Shown here: positions 32,966-46,227 of the stretch, piece after piece
Position numbering within the stretch: position 1 is the stretch's first letter
How the letters are laid out: each line of letters starts with the position of its first letter
DNA from: Cyrtodaria siliqua
Taxonomy: Eukaryota > Mollusca > Bivalvia > Adapedonta > Hiatellidae
Assembly (NCBI GenBank): GCA_037043455.1
Contig: JAWPHD010001131.1
Location: forward strand, 1 to 64,000
Direction: 5' to 3'
Length of the DNA stretch: 64,000 bases
Notes under the pieces: generated by a model
What the model saw: the letters and a program-made list of their open reading frames with translations, nothing else
Databases searched by the model: none
What the model was told of the DNA's origin: nothing
Translations under genes and position numbers: made by a program

Positions 32966-35435
32966 CGGGTTAAGGGTAAAAGTAAAATGTTAGTGGATTA
33001 ATTAGAATTTAGAAATCTTCAAGATTGCCGTTTGTGTTTAAACCAATTTAAAAAAAAAAAAAAGTATTATGGTTTTACATTCATTTCTTGGGGTTATAAT
33101 TTGAAAAATATACTTCAAATTAACAATGTATGCACATTCTAAACTGTATTGTTCTTAAAATTCTGGATTTTAATGCAAGCTGCAAGCTTCTTTTCATTAT
33201 AGTTCATGCTATTCTTGTATTTCAAGGTCGATAAATCTCATTTAACCATGAATTTGATGTAAATCAAACTGCATTTGAGGGTACATGTAGTAGATTGCAT
33301 AATCACCAACAGCAAAAATTTAATTTTAAGAGTTCTTCAACATATTACTCGAAAATAGTTATTTTAGTTATGTATAATGTTAAATTGTATGCAAACAACC
33401 ATAACTCGCTTACAACCATACTTAAATCAGAGCCATATACATCTTAAATAGACAAGTCTTCCTGCTACAGTCTGACCAGTGATAGTCTTATGCAGCATTT
33501 ACTGAGAAACAAGAGTATTGCTATTTACCAGGTTACCAACAAATTAATATTACTGCTTCATAATTCAGACACGAGCTTGTCTAAGTTCTACTGTTTGCTA
33601 GTTGTTATAAGAACCTCTCACGGGTGGGTATCCATTGAAGCTTGATAATTCATCACGAGGTATGTACTAGTATCATAATTTTCATCGGAACCAGAGGCTC
33701 TGCCAATGTTACGATTAATCTGAGCCTTTTTTCGTCTTTTTTTGGCCTGCCGAGTCAGACACGTTATTGGTTCTCGGAGCCTCTATCTATTTAAGTTAAC
33801 AGGGTTCGACACTAACGCAGGTCTGCTGGCCCGAGGCCACCTGACTTTCGGAAGAACCACCACTTTCCTAAAGCTTGGTGGCCTGTTGGGCCTGCTATTT
33901 TTAATTACGTTAAAAATATACACGATGTATAGAGGGCTCGAATTTAGCATTTTTTCCAACTGGCGTCTTTTTGCCAGATGATTAAAACTGAACTGGCAAA
34001 TTATAGCTCACTCCAGCAAACAATAAACAATAGCTCTTTTTCTTAACATTTTGACTGGTCATTTATGCCTGTAAACTATATTATGCCTAAATAGTTTTAC
34101 TTTCTAGCAATATTTTAAACTAGAAGGCTGTTAAACACTTGCATTATATTGCCAGGGCTTCAAAAGTTTACTGGCATTTTGAAAATATGACTGACAGAAA
34201 TTAAATGTCAGTAAAACAGCTTAAATTTGAGCACTGAAATGCATCTTTCGATAGCAACTGTTTAGTGGTAACAGCTTGTTCAAACAACTAATGTCAAATT
34301 TATCAAACTCACAACAATCACCCTTTAGGAGGACATCAATTTTTGCAACTTAAATACCGGTAGTGGCCACACTCCCTCTGTACATTATTCCGGCAAGGTG
34401 CTGTTAAAGTATGCCATCCTTTTAGTCTCATTTATTTGATGTTTGGGGTACTTTTTTACATATGGTTGTTTATAGATGCACCCCGTGATGTCTCACCGCG
34501 TTTGACCAAAAACTGTGTGGACAATTTCAGACCGTGTGTAAATGTTGCTTGTATGACGTCAATGCGCAAGACACCTATGTTTTTCCTTTCGAACAACGCA
34601 TAGTACCTAGATTTAAACTAACGTATTTCATATAGAAATGCTTTTGGATTACGATTTTAGCGTGAAATGGATAACAAATGATCATTTCTTTACTTTAGGT
34701 ACATGTAAGTTGTACATTTATAAAATGCAGTATATTAATAAATTTAAACGTGACTGTTTACATACCGTCTACCGCAGAGTTTTGCGAAGAGAAACTCTGT
34801 GCTATTAGTCCACAAATAAAAAAGTCAAACGCCATCAAAATGCATGTTTGAGGACTGGAAGTTGCGCTCTCCACAATTATTAATATGACTAGCCAAAAGG
34901 GTGTGTAAAGCTGTCAGTCCCGTGTGCAGGGAGTGCTATTTCCTACATGCATGTTGAAGATTTTGCTAAACTTCTGTGTTAATCAGTGCCACACAAAGCC
35001 CGTAAACCCCTACACAAAAACGAGGCAGTATCGGTAGAAAGAGAAACATATTTTGCAACACATGATCTGAAATTACTAAGGACTGTAAATCAATGTTTTC
35101 TCTTGAACTTCTTCTTCTTCCATTTAAAATTATATTGATAAGGCACACTACCGTTTTGAGAGCTATGTAGAACCCCGTACCACTAGCCTAGTAGGTATGT
35201 TTGAACTATAACTACATAACGGTCGTGAATATTTCCAAACTGTACGGACAAACTGTACAGTACCCCACCCACTTTCTTCATAAAATATGTTCCAACATGA
35301 CTTGTTCTTCCCGCTGATAGGATTTTCAGTATAAACAATCATATCTGTTTGCTTTAGTTAAAAACAAGACAAAGGTTTCAATATGTGAGCTCGCTGAATC
35401 ACATTAAATGTGCGCCAGGTTAATAGCATAATTAC

Positions 35436-35620
35436 CTTGCAACGAAATAACAATCAAAAGTTGCTGTCAAAATCGTCCATGTTGTTATCTAATCACGTGA
35501 CCAAACAAAACCATGCGCAGCTGTGTGCAGGGCCTGTAGACAGACGTAATATAAACGGGTCCTCCTGTGTGATAGGCCTGCAGCTGTGCGAGATGGCCGT
35601 GCAGACTTCACCAAGACTCA
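35436..35620 (-). promoter_or_regulatory. Possible CCSAP promoter and untranslated first exon
   Basis: On the minus strand there is GC-richer DNA with an E-box (tcacgtga, near 35,495), then a segment ending in a good donor GCAAG|GTAATT at 35,435. The only ATG frame is nine codons. It is upstream of CCSAP on the same strand and CCSAP needs an untranslated first exon, but no direct link is visible. Confidence 0.25.
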
Positions 35621-37444
35621 AACAAAACAGATGACTGAATCCTGGACTGTAGTTTGTGTTAAAGGACAATTGAACTTTTGAGCTTGTATGTTTTGTCTGC
35701 TGGGCTCGAAATCACTGATGGTTTGATTTAAATTCGTTCGTTCAGTATAATTGTACCAAATTGTAAACCCTTTCTATTAGAGTAACAACATAATATATAA
35801 ACTTCGTATGAATAACATAGTCTACTTATATAGTATACTACATTTGGGTCATACTCAGTACTGACTGCCACCTGGTTAGACGGTCGTTGTACTGGCTCTC
35901 TGGGTGGTAGTCAACACAGAGACGTACGTTATTCTTCATATGATTATTATAAACTACTTAATTAATACAGTTATGATATGGGACTGATCCGGTGGACGCG
36001 ATGGGGCGATTTTTGAATCAGATGACAACGCAGGCACAACGGTCCAGGACCAATCACATACTTTTATATATATAATGTCTAGTTGACCTTTGATAGGAAT
36101 TACCTGACATGTTTTTACAGACAGAATCTACTTATGTTCATATACAATAACCTTCAATATTTAGATACATTACTCAATTTGTGATTTATCCATTGTATGT
36201 ACAAATTATGTTTCGCTCCAATATCTCACATAATGTCTATGTATTCCTTTGACCGTTGCCCTCCCCAGTGTGACCTTCTCGTGGTTTTGTGAGGACGAGC
36301 AACCCTCCTCAGACCAAGGTCTCTCTCATAGAGAGAGGACTTGAATGCTGAGGAGTAGTGCCCGACAAACTGCATTGGGTATTTTCATTATTTTTTATTA
36401 TTTTTAATAAATATGATATATTTTATTGAGAAACATTAATTATACAACGGGAGCAACGATCAGACATAACATGGACAATGTATATATGTAAATAACACAC
36501 CGAATATTTTTAAACTTCTAGACATGTGTGATATATTTTATTATAATAGCTCGCTCGCCACAATTCCGACTTTGGTTCATTATACATAGCGGACATCAAA
36601 ATTCATTGTTTGGTGACAATTGTTGACAGCAATTTAATAAGTAATATACCTACGAAGCTCATTGGTGTCCCTGGCCTAATATAATAGAAACAACTATAGT
36701 AAATATACATACAGTAATCCGCCATAGACAATACTTACGTCTGCTTAGCTGTTGCCGCCTAGTAACGAATACGAATGGATAAATAAATCCCCTATGTTTA
36801 AAATAATTATGAAATATAGAATGTATAATCAACATAAGAAAAGCACGCCAAAATGCCTAGTGCAATAAGGCGTGCCAAAACAAAAACTTAAGATAGATGA
36901 TAGGCCTACTGTATCGCACTGTGGTGTAAGAGGGGCGCGAAAGAAAATATTATAACATATTGTTTGGGGCGCATGTTTAAGTCGAAGGGTTATCAGCATT
37001 ATTGAACATAGCTCTACTTACGTAATATATCATTTAACTGGGTTTTTAACTGAAAATCAGTGTACAGTAGTATTATATAATTTAAGAAAATTTTATTATA
37101 CTTTAAATAATGGATATACAAGTTGTATATCCATGTTTAAATCAGTTTGTCAATGTGCTTTTGCTTGTATTTGACTAATGTCATTTAAATTTTTCTTAGA
37201 TCGTATATCTATTTTATTACTATGTTGACTCTATTCATCATGTTAATAGTCGGTTCAAAAGCACCTGAGCTTATGTTATGTTAAATACAATGTATCTTAT
37301 CTTACCTTATCTTATCTTAGTAGATCTAGAAATAGATAGGCCAATTTAACAGCAAAAACACTTTTTTGATAGGGATTTCCCCATGCTCCTCGCTATAGCT
37401 ACTCAGACAGAAATCTCAAACAACTTAAACGTTTGTGATACAAC

Positions 37445-37454
37445 ATGCTACTAA

Positions 37455-37486
<32 letters not shown>

Positions 37487-37487
37487 A

Positions 37488-37528
<41 letters not shown>

Positions 37529-37532
37529 TATA
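37445..37532. repeat. (ACT)n microsatellite
   Basis: About 27 act/cta triplets broken once by 'aca'. It creates a false poly-leucine frame. Confidence 0.95.
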
Positions 37533-37819
37533 GGCCTATTAATAAAATACATTTATGTCTCATTTGTTTTCAAATTAAGGCAATAAGATCGCGCCAAAAA
37601 CTGACTAAAATCATTTCAAAAGCTAACATTTCTAATTCATCCATTCAAAGTATTCTCCATTATTAGAAATGAATAACGTTAGCCTTTGAATCCACTTTCA
37701 GAAAGCGTCACGGTTGGCTGACCTCGGCACACTCCTGAGCAAAAACCAAGAGCTTGTCTTGAATGATATCTGCGACCAGGCAGGATTTTTTTAATTTTTG
37801 AGAAAAGGAAAGACATGCT

Positions 37820-38230
37820 TTAATAGCCTCGTATGGGGACGACTCTTTTTTTTAAGTTATAATGTCTAAAGTTTTTGAATAACCACATCACGGTAGAACC
37901 TTCCTCTGACACATTTTCCCTGAGCACGTTGAGTTTGTTTTTGTCGGCAATGACTGGTGTCTTTCCATATCTGATTGACCAAACATTTTTACCTACCTTT
38001 CGGAGTGACACGAGATTGCGTAGATATTTTACTAATTTTGAAAATTCTTTTAAGAATGAAGTGAGCTTTGGATAATGGTACCCATACGAAATTTGCATAC
38101 AGCCAGTGATGTGTGATACAGCAGATGTGTACCGAAATTTGCATACAGCCAGCGATGTGTGATACAGCAGATGTGTACCAATATCGATGTAAAAAGTCCA
38201 CGTGCTTTTGAGAAATCCGCTGATGTGCAT
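37820..38230 (-). CDS. Unrecognised basic ORF fragment
   Basis: A minus-strand frame of 136 codons. The last 80 have protein-like composition, rich in Lys and hydrophobic residues (SFLKEFSKLVKYLRN, WSIRYGKTPVIADKNK, STVMWLFKNFRHYNLKK). The first part runs through two copies of a 46-bp repeat (38,087-38,178), which shifts frame between copies and is not coding. No family recognised; may be a decayed transposon protein or a single exon. Confidence 0.3.
   Translation of the reverse strand: MHISGFLKSTWTFYIDIGTHLLYHTSLAVCKFRYTSAVSHITGCMQISYGYHYPKLTSFLKEFSKLVKYLRNLVSLRKVGKNVWSIRYGKTPVIADKNKLNVLRENVSEEGSTVMWLFKNFRHYNLKKRVVPIRGY
38087..38178. repeat. 46-bp tandem duplication
   Basis: cgaaatttgcatacagccag ... 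acagcagatgtgtacc occurs twice, 46 bp apart, with one difference in the core. Confidence 0.9.
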
Positions 38231-38884
38231 TACTTTTTGAACATCTCTTGTAAAAGCTTTGAGTTTTCAAGTTTTCTTCGTTCTACTATAGATTGGTGAA
38301 ATCAACCCACATATTTTTTTATTAGCAATATGGAACAAACAAAAAATGCTTTGAACTTTTATTATCGATAATGATTTACAAATATGAAAATTACCAAACT
38401 TACGGGAAGCTTTGAGTTAAAAAATCAAGATTGCCATGAGTCTCTTTTATGTTATTGATCATCTTCTATTATATTTTGTTTGTTTGGTGTTTTAAGTATT
38501 TTTCAACACATGTAAGGTTATATATATGTCGGTCGAATTTTTGTCTGTATTTTCTTTTATTATAGTATTTTTGACCATCCACATTTAGTTCGCCGATAAA
38601 TGATGAAGTTTTCTTCTTTGTTTATTTATTAATTTGGTGTTTTCTTCCCTTCTCAATATAAGGTGCGTCTGTATCAGCCAATCAGAACGATACCAGAATC
38701 TTGGTTAAATGGCTTCCGCGTCAAACATTTCTTTAGAAGAACTGTTCTAGATGTTGTCTTGAAAACAAGCAAGCGTCGCAGATGATCTAGACTATGAACA
38801 ATTTCAACTGCTTTTATTACATTTTTCATCGGTGAAAGATTGGGATTTCTCAGTGGAAGAATATTCATAATCGCTAAATATTAA

Positions 38885-39170
38885 TAACTAACTCCGAACA
38901 AAGAAATAACTAACAGTGACGTTGAGTTATGACGTCAAGAAAGTGTCGATGACGTCGACGTCATCCGGCGATAACGAATAATTCCGGTTAAAATCATGCA
39001 TAAACTGATTTAAAATATAATAAATAGATTATTTAACTCTATGGTAGGCGTGTTTTGTATTTTTCTCTCACTCGCATACGCTCGTTCGCGAAAAGAACAA
39101 CACGTCTACCATCTCGTGAAATATTTCCCTAAAATCGATCCCAGCAATTAAATAATCTCTATTTCTTAGT
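38885..39170. mobile_element. Foldback element with TGACGTCA motifs, copy 2
   Basis: Same order as 32,635-32,965: gagttatgacgtcaagaaag, gatgacgtcgacgtcatccg, aaaatcatgcataaac, then a hairpin from tagattatttaactc to aattaaataatctct with catacgctcgttcgcgaa in the loop. Confidence 0.65.
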
Positions 39171-39994
39171 CAAAAATCTAAGGCACAGTACAATGCGGCA
39201 GTAAATTTCAGGATCCAAGCACAAAGCAGGTAGGTAAGTTGTGGCGGTAAAGGGACGAAGGTGGGATGAGGGTCAATGCATAATTTAGTTGGGCTGTTGG
39301 GGGAGAGGGGGCGGGGTGAATGGTGTTGTGTGGGGTGGGTGGTCGCGGAGAATCACACTGATCAACCTTAAAACGTGACACTGGAATATCGACGAGCTAT
39401 ACCGCTACGGACCCCCAACAACTGACACCATGGCGAAATCACGCGTACAGTCGAGTGTTTTTCTTTATATAATAATAATCACGTTTTATTCCAACCGCGA
39501 CTCAACATTGCGATAAAGCACGATATTCTGCATTGTAGACGTACGCAATCTTAGGTCTTTTGTATAAATAAAGTGTATGAACAAACAGATGTATTTAAAC
39601 AAACAAAAAAAACAAAAAACAACTGCAAGACATATTTGATTCGTGGTTGAATTGTCATTTTTGTCTATATTTTGATGGTATAAGCTCATCTTGAGATAAA
39701 GATTTGTTTAACTGCTGTAAACATATAACCGAAACATACTTTCACAGTCTATTAGTCATTTTCTTGATCGAAATAATCAAGTAGCATCTACAAAACATTT
39801 TATCACAAGGAACTGCTTGTATTCCGTATAATATACCCATTACGTATTTCTTTATATTAATCATGTGTAATACAAGGCGATCGTGCACCTGCTTTACACG
39901 TGCTGTTGTCTGTCAGAAGTATCGTTCTGGTTTGATTGGTTGGTTTTAATTGCAAGTTTCTTGTCGTTTTTGAGCCATGTGATAAAAAGGATCT

Positions 39995-40142
39995 GACACT
40001 CGTTATCATTTCATACACAATTTTATTAAACTCGTCCAGGAATTTGTTATTAATCCGGAGGCTCGCTTAATAACAAATTCCTGAACTCGTTTAATAAAAT
40101 TTTGTATGAAATGACTACTCATGTCAGATCCTCTATATACTA
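39995..40142. mobile_element. CTCG-hairpin element, copy 1
   Basis: Palindrome of about 150 bp, from ggatctgacactcgttatca to actcatgtcagatcctc; centre near 40,065 (ccggaggctcgct). CTCG words occur at roughly even spacing on both arms. Confidence 0.7.
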
Positions 40143-41059
40143 TTTTCATTGACGTTCAACATTTCTTTATTTGTTGTTGTTTTTTTGTCTAAAATGTTGT
40201 CCCCCACCTAACGTCTGGACTGGATATTAAAATGGTTGTAATCTGCAACATTTAATTTGACGTATGTTGATGGTACATACACTCATCAGCTTTCGTCTGT
40301 ATCTCTCAAACAGTTCTTTAATCATGGGCAATACACCTACCACATACGTTACTAAAAATTAGATCATTTAATATATAGCCTAACATGCGACAACGAATAT
40401 GGTACTCGGCGCTATCTTATTTAAAAAAAACTTTAAAACAAAACTTTATATAAAGTTTCGTGAAAATCCAAAGCAGTGTACAAACGTTATCACATTTACA
40501 AGCTTAACCTTTTTAAATTGCCTACTTTCAACATAATCAAGTGCAGCAACTATGTTATGGGTGCGTTAATTTTGCTCGTTGTCTCGAATTCATCAGATAC
40601 TTTATTGCTTTTGTGAAAATGGGAAACCAAATAATATCACATTCACGAGCTCACAATTTCCTTGTTTTAACTCATTAGTGCAATAACTCCATAAAGCATG
40701 CATTGCTTTCTCTCTTTGCCCGATATATTTTTGAAACCAACCTTCGCATGCGGTTAAAATCAAACTTTTTACTGAAATTATGGAGTACTCATGCTAAATG
40801 TGCCAATTATTCAATAATCACGGGCAATTTCGTGAAACATGCAAGTAAAAAATGAAAATCGAAAACTTTGTTTTAAAATCACAGCTGAGACAAGCTGAGA
40901 TTTCCTTATTTCAGTTTATCACATAACGTCCCTTGTTAGCAGTGTCGAACACCCATTTAATATTCTGTTTTATCATGCAGATATGCACTTTTCTGGCTTA
41001 TAAAGGGTTGACCTATTACATTTTGCTTTATTGGCCTCTGACCAATAGAACAAATCAAT

Positions 41060-41180
41060 GCGGTATTCCTCGGCGTTTATTGTACGTAACGTTATCTGAC
41101 GTCATGCACGTAACGTTGCCTGACGTCATAAAACAAACAAAAAAACAACAACATGGCGGCGTCCTCGATAAGCGTAAGAT
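41060..41180 (+). promoter_or_regulatory. Possible promoter with tandem CRE-like sites and a first exon
   Basis: Two repeats of the form cgtaacgtt-(6-7 nt)-tgacgtca (TGACGTCA at about 41,096 and 41,122) are followed within 30-60 bp by a well-placed ATGGCGGCGTCC (ATG at 41,153). Seven codons (MAASSIS) are then followed by a donor, AGC|GTAAGA. The arrangement suits a short first coding exon on the plus strand. No downstream exon was found, so it may be only a CpG-rich repeat. Confidence 0.3.
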
Positions 41181-41244
41181 TCTGAGAAATAGGTAATAAT
41201 AGTAATTCATACAAAAAATGTGGATAATCTACATGATAAATAGA

Positions 41245-41392
41245 ATATTATGTCAGTGCCTTTTACTATCAAGTTTATTAGCCTCGGCACGAAAACGAAG
41301 AATAGCTCGGCAGAGCCTCGCCATTCTTCGTTTTCTAAGCCTCGCCTAATAAACTTGATAGTAAAAGGCACTGACATAATATTCTCTATGTA
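41245..41392. mobile_element. CTCG-hairpin element, copy 2
   Basis: Palindrome: attatgtcagtgccttttac ... tagtaaaaggcactgacata, with agcctcggcacgaaaacgaa and its inverse inside. The frame across it is an artefact. Confidence 0.75.
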
Positions 41393-41767
41393 TTACACAC
41401 GTGTAACACAACCTGGAACAATTTTGATTGGTTGAGTTAAACCTGTAACACTACGCAAGTTTATCAGCTGAAACTATTTTATTTATTACAAATTCACCCA
41501 GATCTGAGTCATAAACTTATTATTTGTGACAGCTTATAAAAATAATGCACGTTATACATAACATTGTTGTTGGTTTGTTAAAAAGTTGGCGTAGACTGCT
41601 ATTTTGTAAAGAGGTAAAACACGAACTCTTTTATACGCAACGTAATGTGTGAGACGCGACGTTACGACGTCACACATTTTATGACGTTTTGGCGCTAAAG
41701 TGTGTCTGACGTCGTGGCGGTTCTATGTCCATCTGAATTATTTTTTTATGAATTTGATTGCAATGTT

Positions 41768-41940
41768 ATGTGATAAAAAAGATCTTAAACTCGTTCCCAT
41801 TTCATATAAGATTTATGAAACTCGTTATGAATTGTTTTTAATTTTAACTCGCCAAAAGGCTCGTTAAAATTAAAATAATTCATAATTCGTTTCATAAATC
41901 TTATATGAAATGAGAACTCGTTAATATCCTCTATATATAA
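41768..41940. mobile_element. CTCG-hairpin element, copy 3
   Basis: Palindrome of about 170 bp; it begins gtgataaaaaagatct like copy 1. The arms contain actcgttcccatttcatata and tatatgaaatgagaactcgt; the loop is actcgccaaaaggctcgt. Confidence 0.75.
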
Positions 41941-43419
41941 AGAGCAATAACAATGTCACGTTCGCTTCAATTTTGTGTGGAAATATCCACGATCTTCTTG
42001 ATAAAACCTTCCAATTAAATTTGATGAAAACCCGAAACCGAAAACAGTTCTCGTGTCCGAACGAATTAACGGTTCATCCCAAAGTGCGCTTGCCTGACCT
42101 TTAGTCAGTCATCCTATACGCTTGGCTGACCTTTGGCCAGTAGAGCCAATAGCTTAATAATATATACTCTGTAAAAGAAGTTTTGGACCATGGCAGTGTT
42201 CGAACACGTACAATGATCGCTGAACCATGACATTCGACCTTAACCCTTATTATCTCAGTTGATAATTCACAATAGATCAACAATCAACAATAAATATCGT
42301 TTACAATGAAAGTTTGCGAAACGATAATAATCTTTTTATTGGTTACTCGAATGTGTCCGTAACTGTTACTTTGCATGGACTTTGCAACATTTTTGACAGA
42401 CCCTTCGTGTGTTCGTGGTATTTTTTAAAATCAAATCTTGTTTGGAATTTAATATTTCTGGTACCAAATTAACCGGGTAGGGTAGACCTTCGTTACTAAA
42501 AAAAGATACTTAAATTTTGTCTACTAGTTTTATTTTTATATGACTTTATATACCCTGGTCCAAAACTTTTTTTACCGAGTATATATAATATATATATAAC
42601 GCTGCTTCGTATAATGTGTCTGTTGTTGGCTGTAGCATGCCCACTGTTAATGGCCATGTCATGTTTCTTCAAATAAAATCAATGGTTCACATTTTGTAGG
42701 GATAATAGGAAAAAACGGAAAAATAATGTACTGAAGAACCACTGTACACATGTCCCCCCTTGAATGATTACAATGGCTCCGTCCTGGGGTTTACGACGTG
42801 TGTGTCTATAGATGCATATAGTGAAAACTGTACAAACTCTTCATCTAAAGAATAAATTTCCATCTTTTGACAGTGTCTTTCAGACATAATCTTCAAACAT
42901 TAATAGTTTGAATACATATGGGTTCCTCGGGTCCAACGTTTGTATAAAGCGATTTATAAAAAAACAAATCTACTCTGAATTCCTTCGACATATTTGTCAA
43001 AGTTTTTTGTTAAACCATTTTTTACGCCACTTTCATCCAAATCAACTTCACAATTGCACATTCTCCACAGTTCACATGGATTATCGTTATAGTTCGGATC
43101 ACTTGTTCATATTTGGACCTCTTGTTTGTTTTTAATACCGCCATTTGTCACACCAGATGTGTTTTGAGTGCACATGGTAATGAAAAATAAAATACGTAGC
43201 TTGAGAATAAAAGATTTTATTTTAGAGAATTAAAGCAACATACAATGTTCATAGACAAAATATAACAATCAACAGCATTGATAAATACAATTTATATGCG
43301 CATGATAGTATTGATGCTATTAAAATGTTTACATTATGACTCAAATAGAACCTCTGCTTTTGAAGGTTTTACTGGATTTATTGGAGTGAACAATTTCGAC
43401 GACGCTCTTAATGTATATT

Positions 43420-44700
43420 GCTTTATTGGAACAGGTATGAACGTTTTTTGTATAGTGCTTTATTGGAGAGGGTATGGAAGTAGAAACTAGGTATACAAGC
43501 CGAATAAAAAATGTAGCGTTCAAAGAACAGTTTCAACTCTAATAAACAAGGTAGCTTTAATAGGCAATATAACACAACAAAGTTGACCATGCATATTTGA
43601 ATATAAAAAACAACTTTCGTGACGTTGTATAGTGCTATAACGGAACGAGGATGGACGTTTCCATATAGCGTTAAATTTCAATTATGAAAGGTTTCGCTTA
43701 GTGCTATACTGGCACGACTATGACATCTTTCAATTTTAACGACACTCTTACGCATAGTGTTATATTGGAACGTGTATGAACGTTTCGGAAAGAGCTATTA
43801 TGTAATGAGTATGAACTAGCTCTTTTGTATAGTGCTGTGCTATACTGGAACGAGTGTGAACACTTCAGAATAGTGCTATATATTGGAAAGTGCACTTTTG
43901 TATTGTACGATGTTGGAGGGAGTAAAGCAAATCTGCGTAAGGTAGAGGGAGCATGAACGCATTCGTAAAGTACTAATATTGGAGCGTATTTAAAAGCCTT
44001 CGTATACTACTATATGAGCGTGATTATATTGACTGACATTCACACTAGCGTTTGTTTAGTGCTGCTGTGTGGCATAAACGTCTGCTACTTTTCTCTCTGG
44101 TACGTACTGGTCCTTTGGGATCATCAAGTCCAAACGTTGTGGCTTTAAAGTATAATAACGCTTAAGTGGGTGCGTGACACGTGTATGCATTTGTTGCTTA
44201 CAAGGGATCCCCTTTTCAGTAAGTTTTGTATAATGCTATACTGAAACGAGTATGACAGCTTTTGTTTATCGCATGAAAACATTCGTATAGTGCTATATTG
44301 GATCTAGCTTAAATGTATTTGTATAGTACTATACTGGAGCTAGTATAAACGTATTCGTAGAGTACTCGATTGTCACGAGTGTGTAGTGCTATATATGAGC
44401 GAGTGTGAAAGCCTTCCTAAAGTGCTATATTGAAGCAATTATTAATGTGTTGGAGTAGTGCTATATTGGAACATATTAAAGCATTCATACTGCATTATTG
44501 GAATGTGTTTAACGCTTTCGTATAGAGCTTTTATTGGAGAAAGAAAGCTTCGTATTATGCTATATTGGAACGAGTGTGAACGATTTTGTGTATAGTGCTA
44601 TTTTTTAACGAGTATGAAAACCTTCGTATTGTGGTATATTAAAACAACTTTTCGTTTAATGCTATTTTGGAGTGTCACAAAATGTATCAGTACCTTCAGT
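43420..44700. repeat. Degenerate ~35-bp minisatellite
   Basis: Repeated words 'cgtatagtgctatattggaa' and 'cgagtatgaacg' at irregular spacing of 33-45 bp, interrupted near 44,050-44,210 by unrelated sequence. More units appear at 45,990-46,170. Confidence 0.7.
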
Positions 44701-45419
44701 ACTTTGATTCAGTGTGTATTGGTTTTTTAGTCGGTGTAGTATACTGGTTTACCTTTGTTACGGGTGAACGATTTTTCATCCAGGTAATAAGATAAAGCTT
44801 TACATGTAGATAGTTTTAAATATGTGTAGTGGTCATTCGCTAACTGGACAGTAAGCTGAGAACATGTAGATTAGAGAAGAGGTGTACATGTGTTGGTTGG
44901 AAAGCTGAAAGTAGAAGTCTTCAAAGTTTCCAGAATACTGTAAGTTTTCCCTCTGGCCATGTAGCGTAGTATAGGCATTTAATTCTCGTGGAATGGAATT
45001 TCAATTTTGCTTTTAATTATTGCTGTATAGTAGTTTATTTAGTCCCCTCCTTTTAATTTTGTAGGTGGCTATTATCTGGAGTCCGAGTAGACCATAAAAG
45101 GCAGAGAGAGCTTGATAGTCAGCAGCCAAATACCCTAGTCCCATTTCGATTCCACGTTTCCCCAAAGGAGTTGTGATATTAGACGGAACCCTTTTAAACT
45201 ACACCACGGTGGTAAACCGAATTGGCCAGTTGAGAGGAGACATAACTTTCACCATGTGGGGTCCTACCAGTCTAGAAGCTGGCGTGGTTTTAATGTGTTT
45301 TAATTATTTTTATCTTGTGGAACATGGTTATGCCTAAAGTAGATGGAATGTTTGATAGCACATGTAACTGTAATGAGTCAGTTGTGCCGATACAGTGTGG
45401 ACACATTTTATTGGTGAAT

Positions 45420-45700
45420 TTGTAAATATGTGGCGTAGTTGAATTGGTGATGCCTGTGTGGCAAGTAAAGTGTAATAGCGTGAGTGTTAACCTGTGTGGT
45501 TAAGTAGAGTTATTCCTTGACTGTCTGTCCAATATAATTGGAATAAGTAGCCTGTGTGACAATGTGTAATTAGCAACCTGTGTTGTTATTTCACCGTGAT
45601 TTTGCCTGTGTGGCTAATTAATTTCCTGTGTGGATAAACTCAGTGAACTTTCCTGTGTGGATATTTTGACAGTGTAAACTAGTGACGAACTGTGTATGAC
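45420..45700. repeat. Loose tandem repeat with cctgtgtgg
   Basis: The word cctgtgtgg and variants recur about ten times at 25-40 bp spacing. Confidence 0.5.
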
Positions 45701-46227
45701 TTGTGCAGACTATGGTGTAACGGTGTTTTATTTTAACATTGAATACATTTGATAAATGTTAGTAGTTAGACTTATAATCAAGTGCATTCGTGTAATAGTG
45801 TGATTGCTAAAGTTCAGTATGGTGTGTCAGCAATATTATACTGGAAATTGGATGTATATGCTGGAAATATAGTAGTGAAAATATCTATTGTTTTGTCAGT
45901 AGTTGCATTATCCATCTGCTATAAAAGAATCTGGGAGCACGATTATTGCCATTATAAATTATAGTGGAAATAATTGTGACATGGAGAAAACATGGACGCT
46001 TTCGCAATTTATGAATATGAATGTTTTTGTATTGGTATATAGGAACGAGAATGAACGCTTTTGTCTAGTGGTATATTGTAAATGTATTAATTTCAAAGCG
46101 TTCGTATAGCGCATACTTACCATGAGTACGAACGCAATCGTATAGTGCTATATCGGAAGTAATATGGAAGCTTATTATATTTTTATCAACTGTGGAGGAA
46201 ACTACATATAAGTAGAAAATGTCGAAA

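Larger units (their letters stand above)
31700..37440. other. Gene-poor stretch upstream of CCSAP
   Basis: Apart from the entries listed separately, no coding exon could be supported. Frames at 33,742 and 30,808 lack protein-like composition. A repeat-like segment lies at 33,720-34,020 (gggttcgacactaacgcagg, actggcaaattatagctcac). Confidence 0.5.

Noticed and set aside
37445..37666. Plus-strand frame with poly-leucine
   Set aside because: Produced by the (ACT)n microsatellite.
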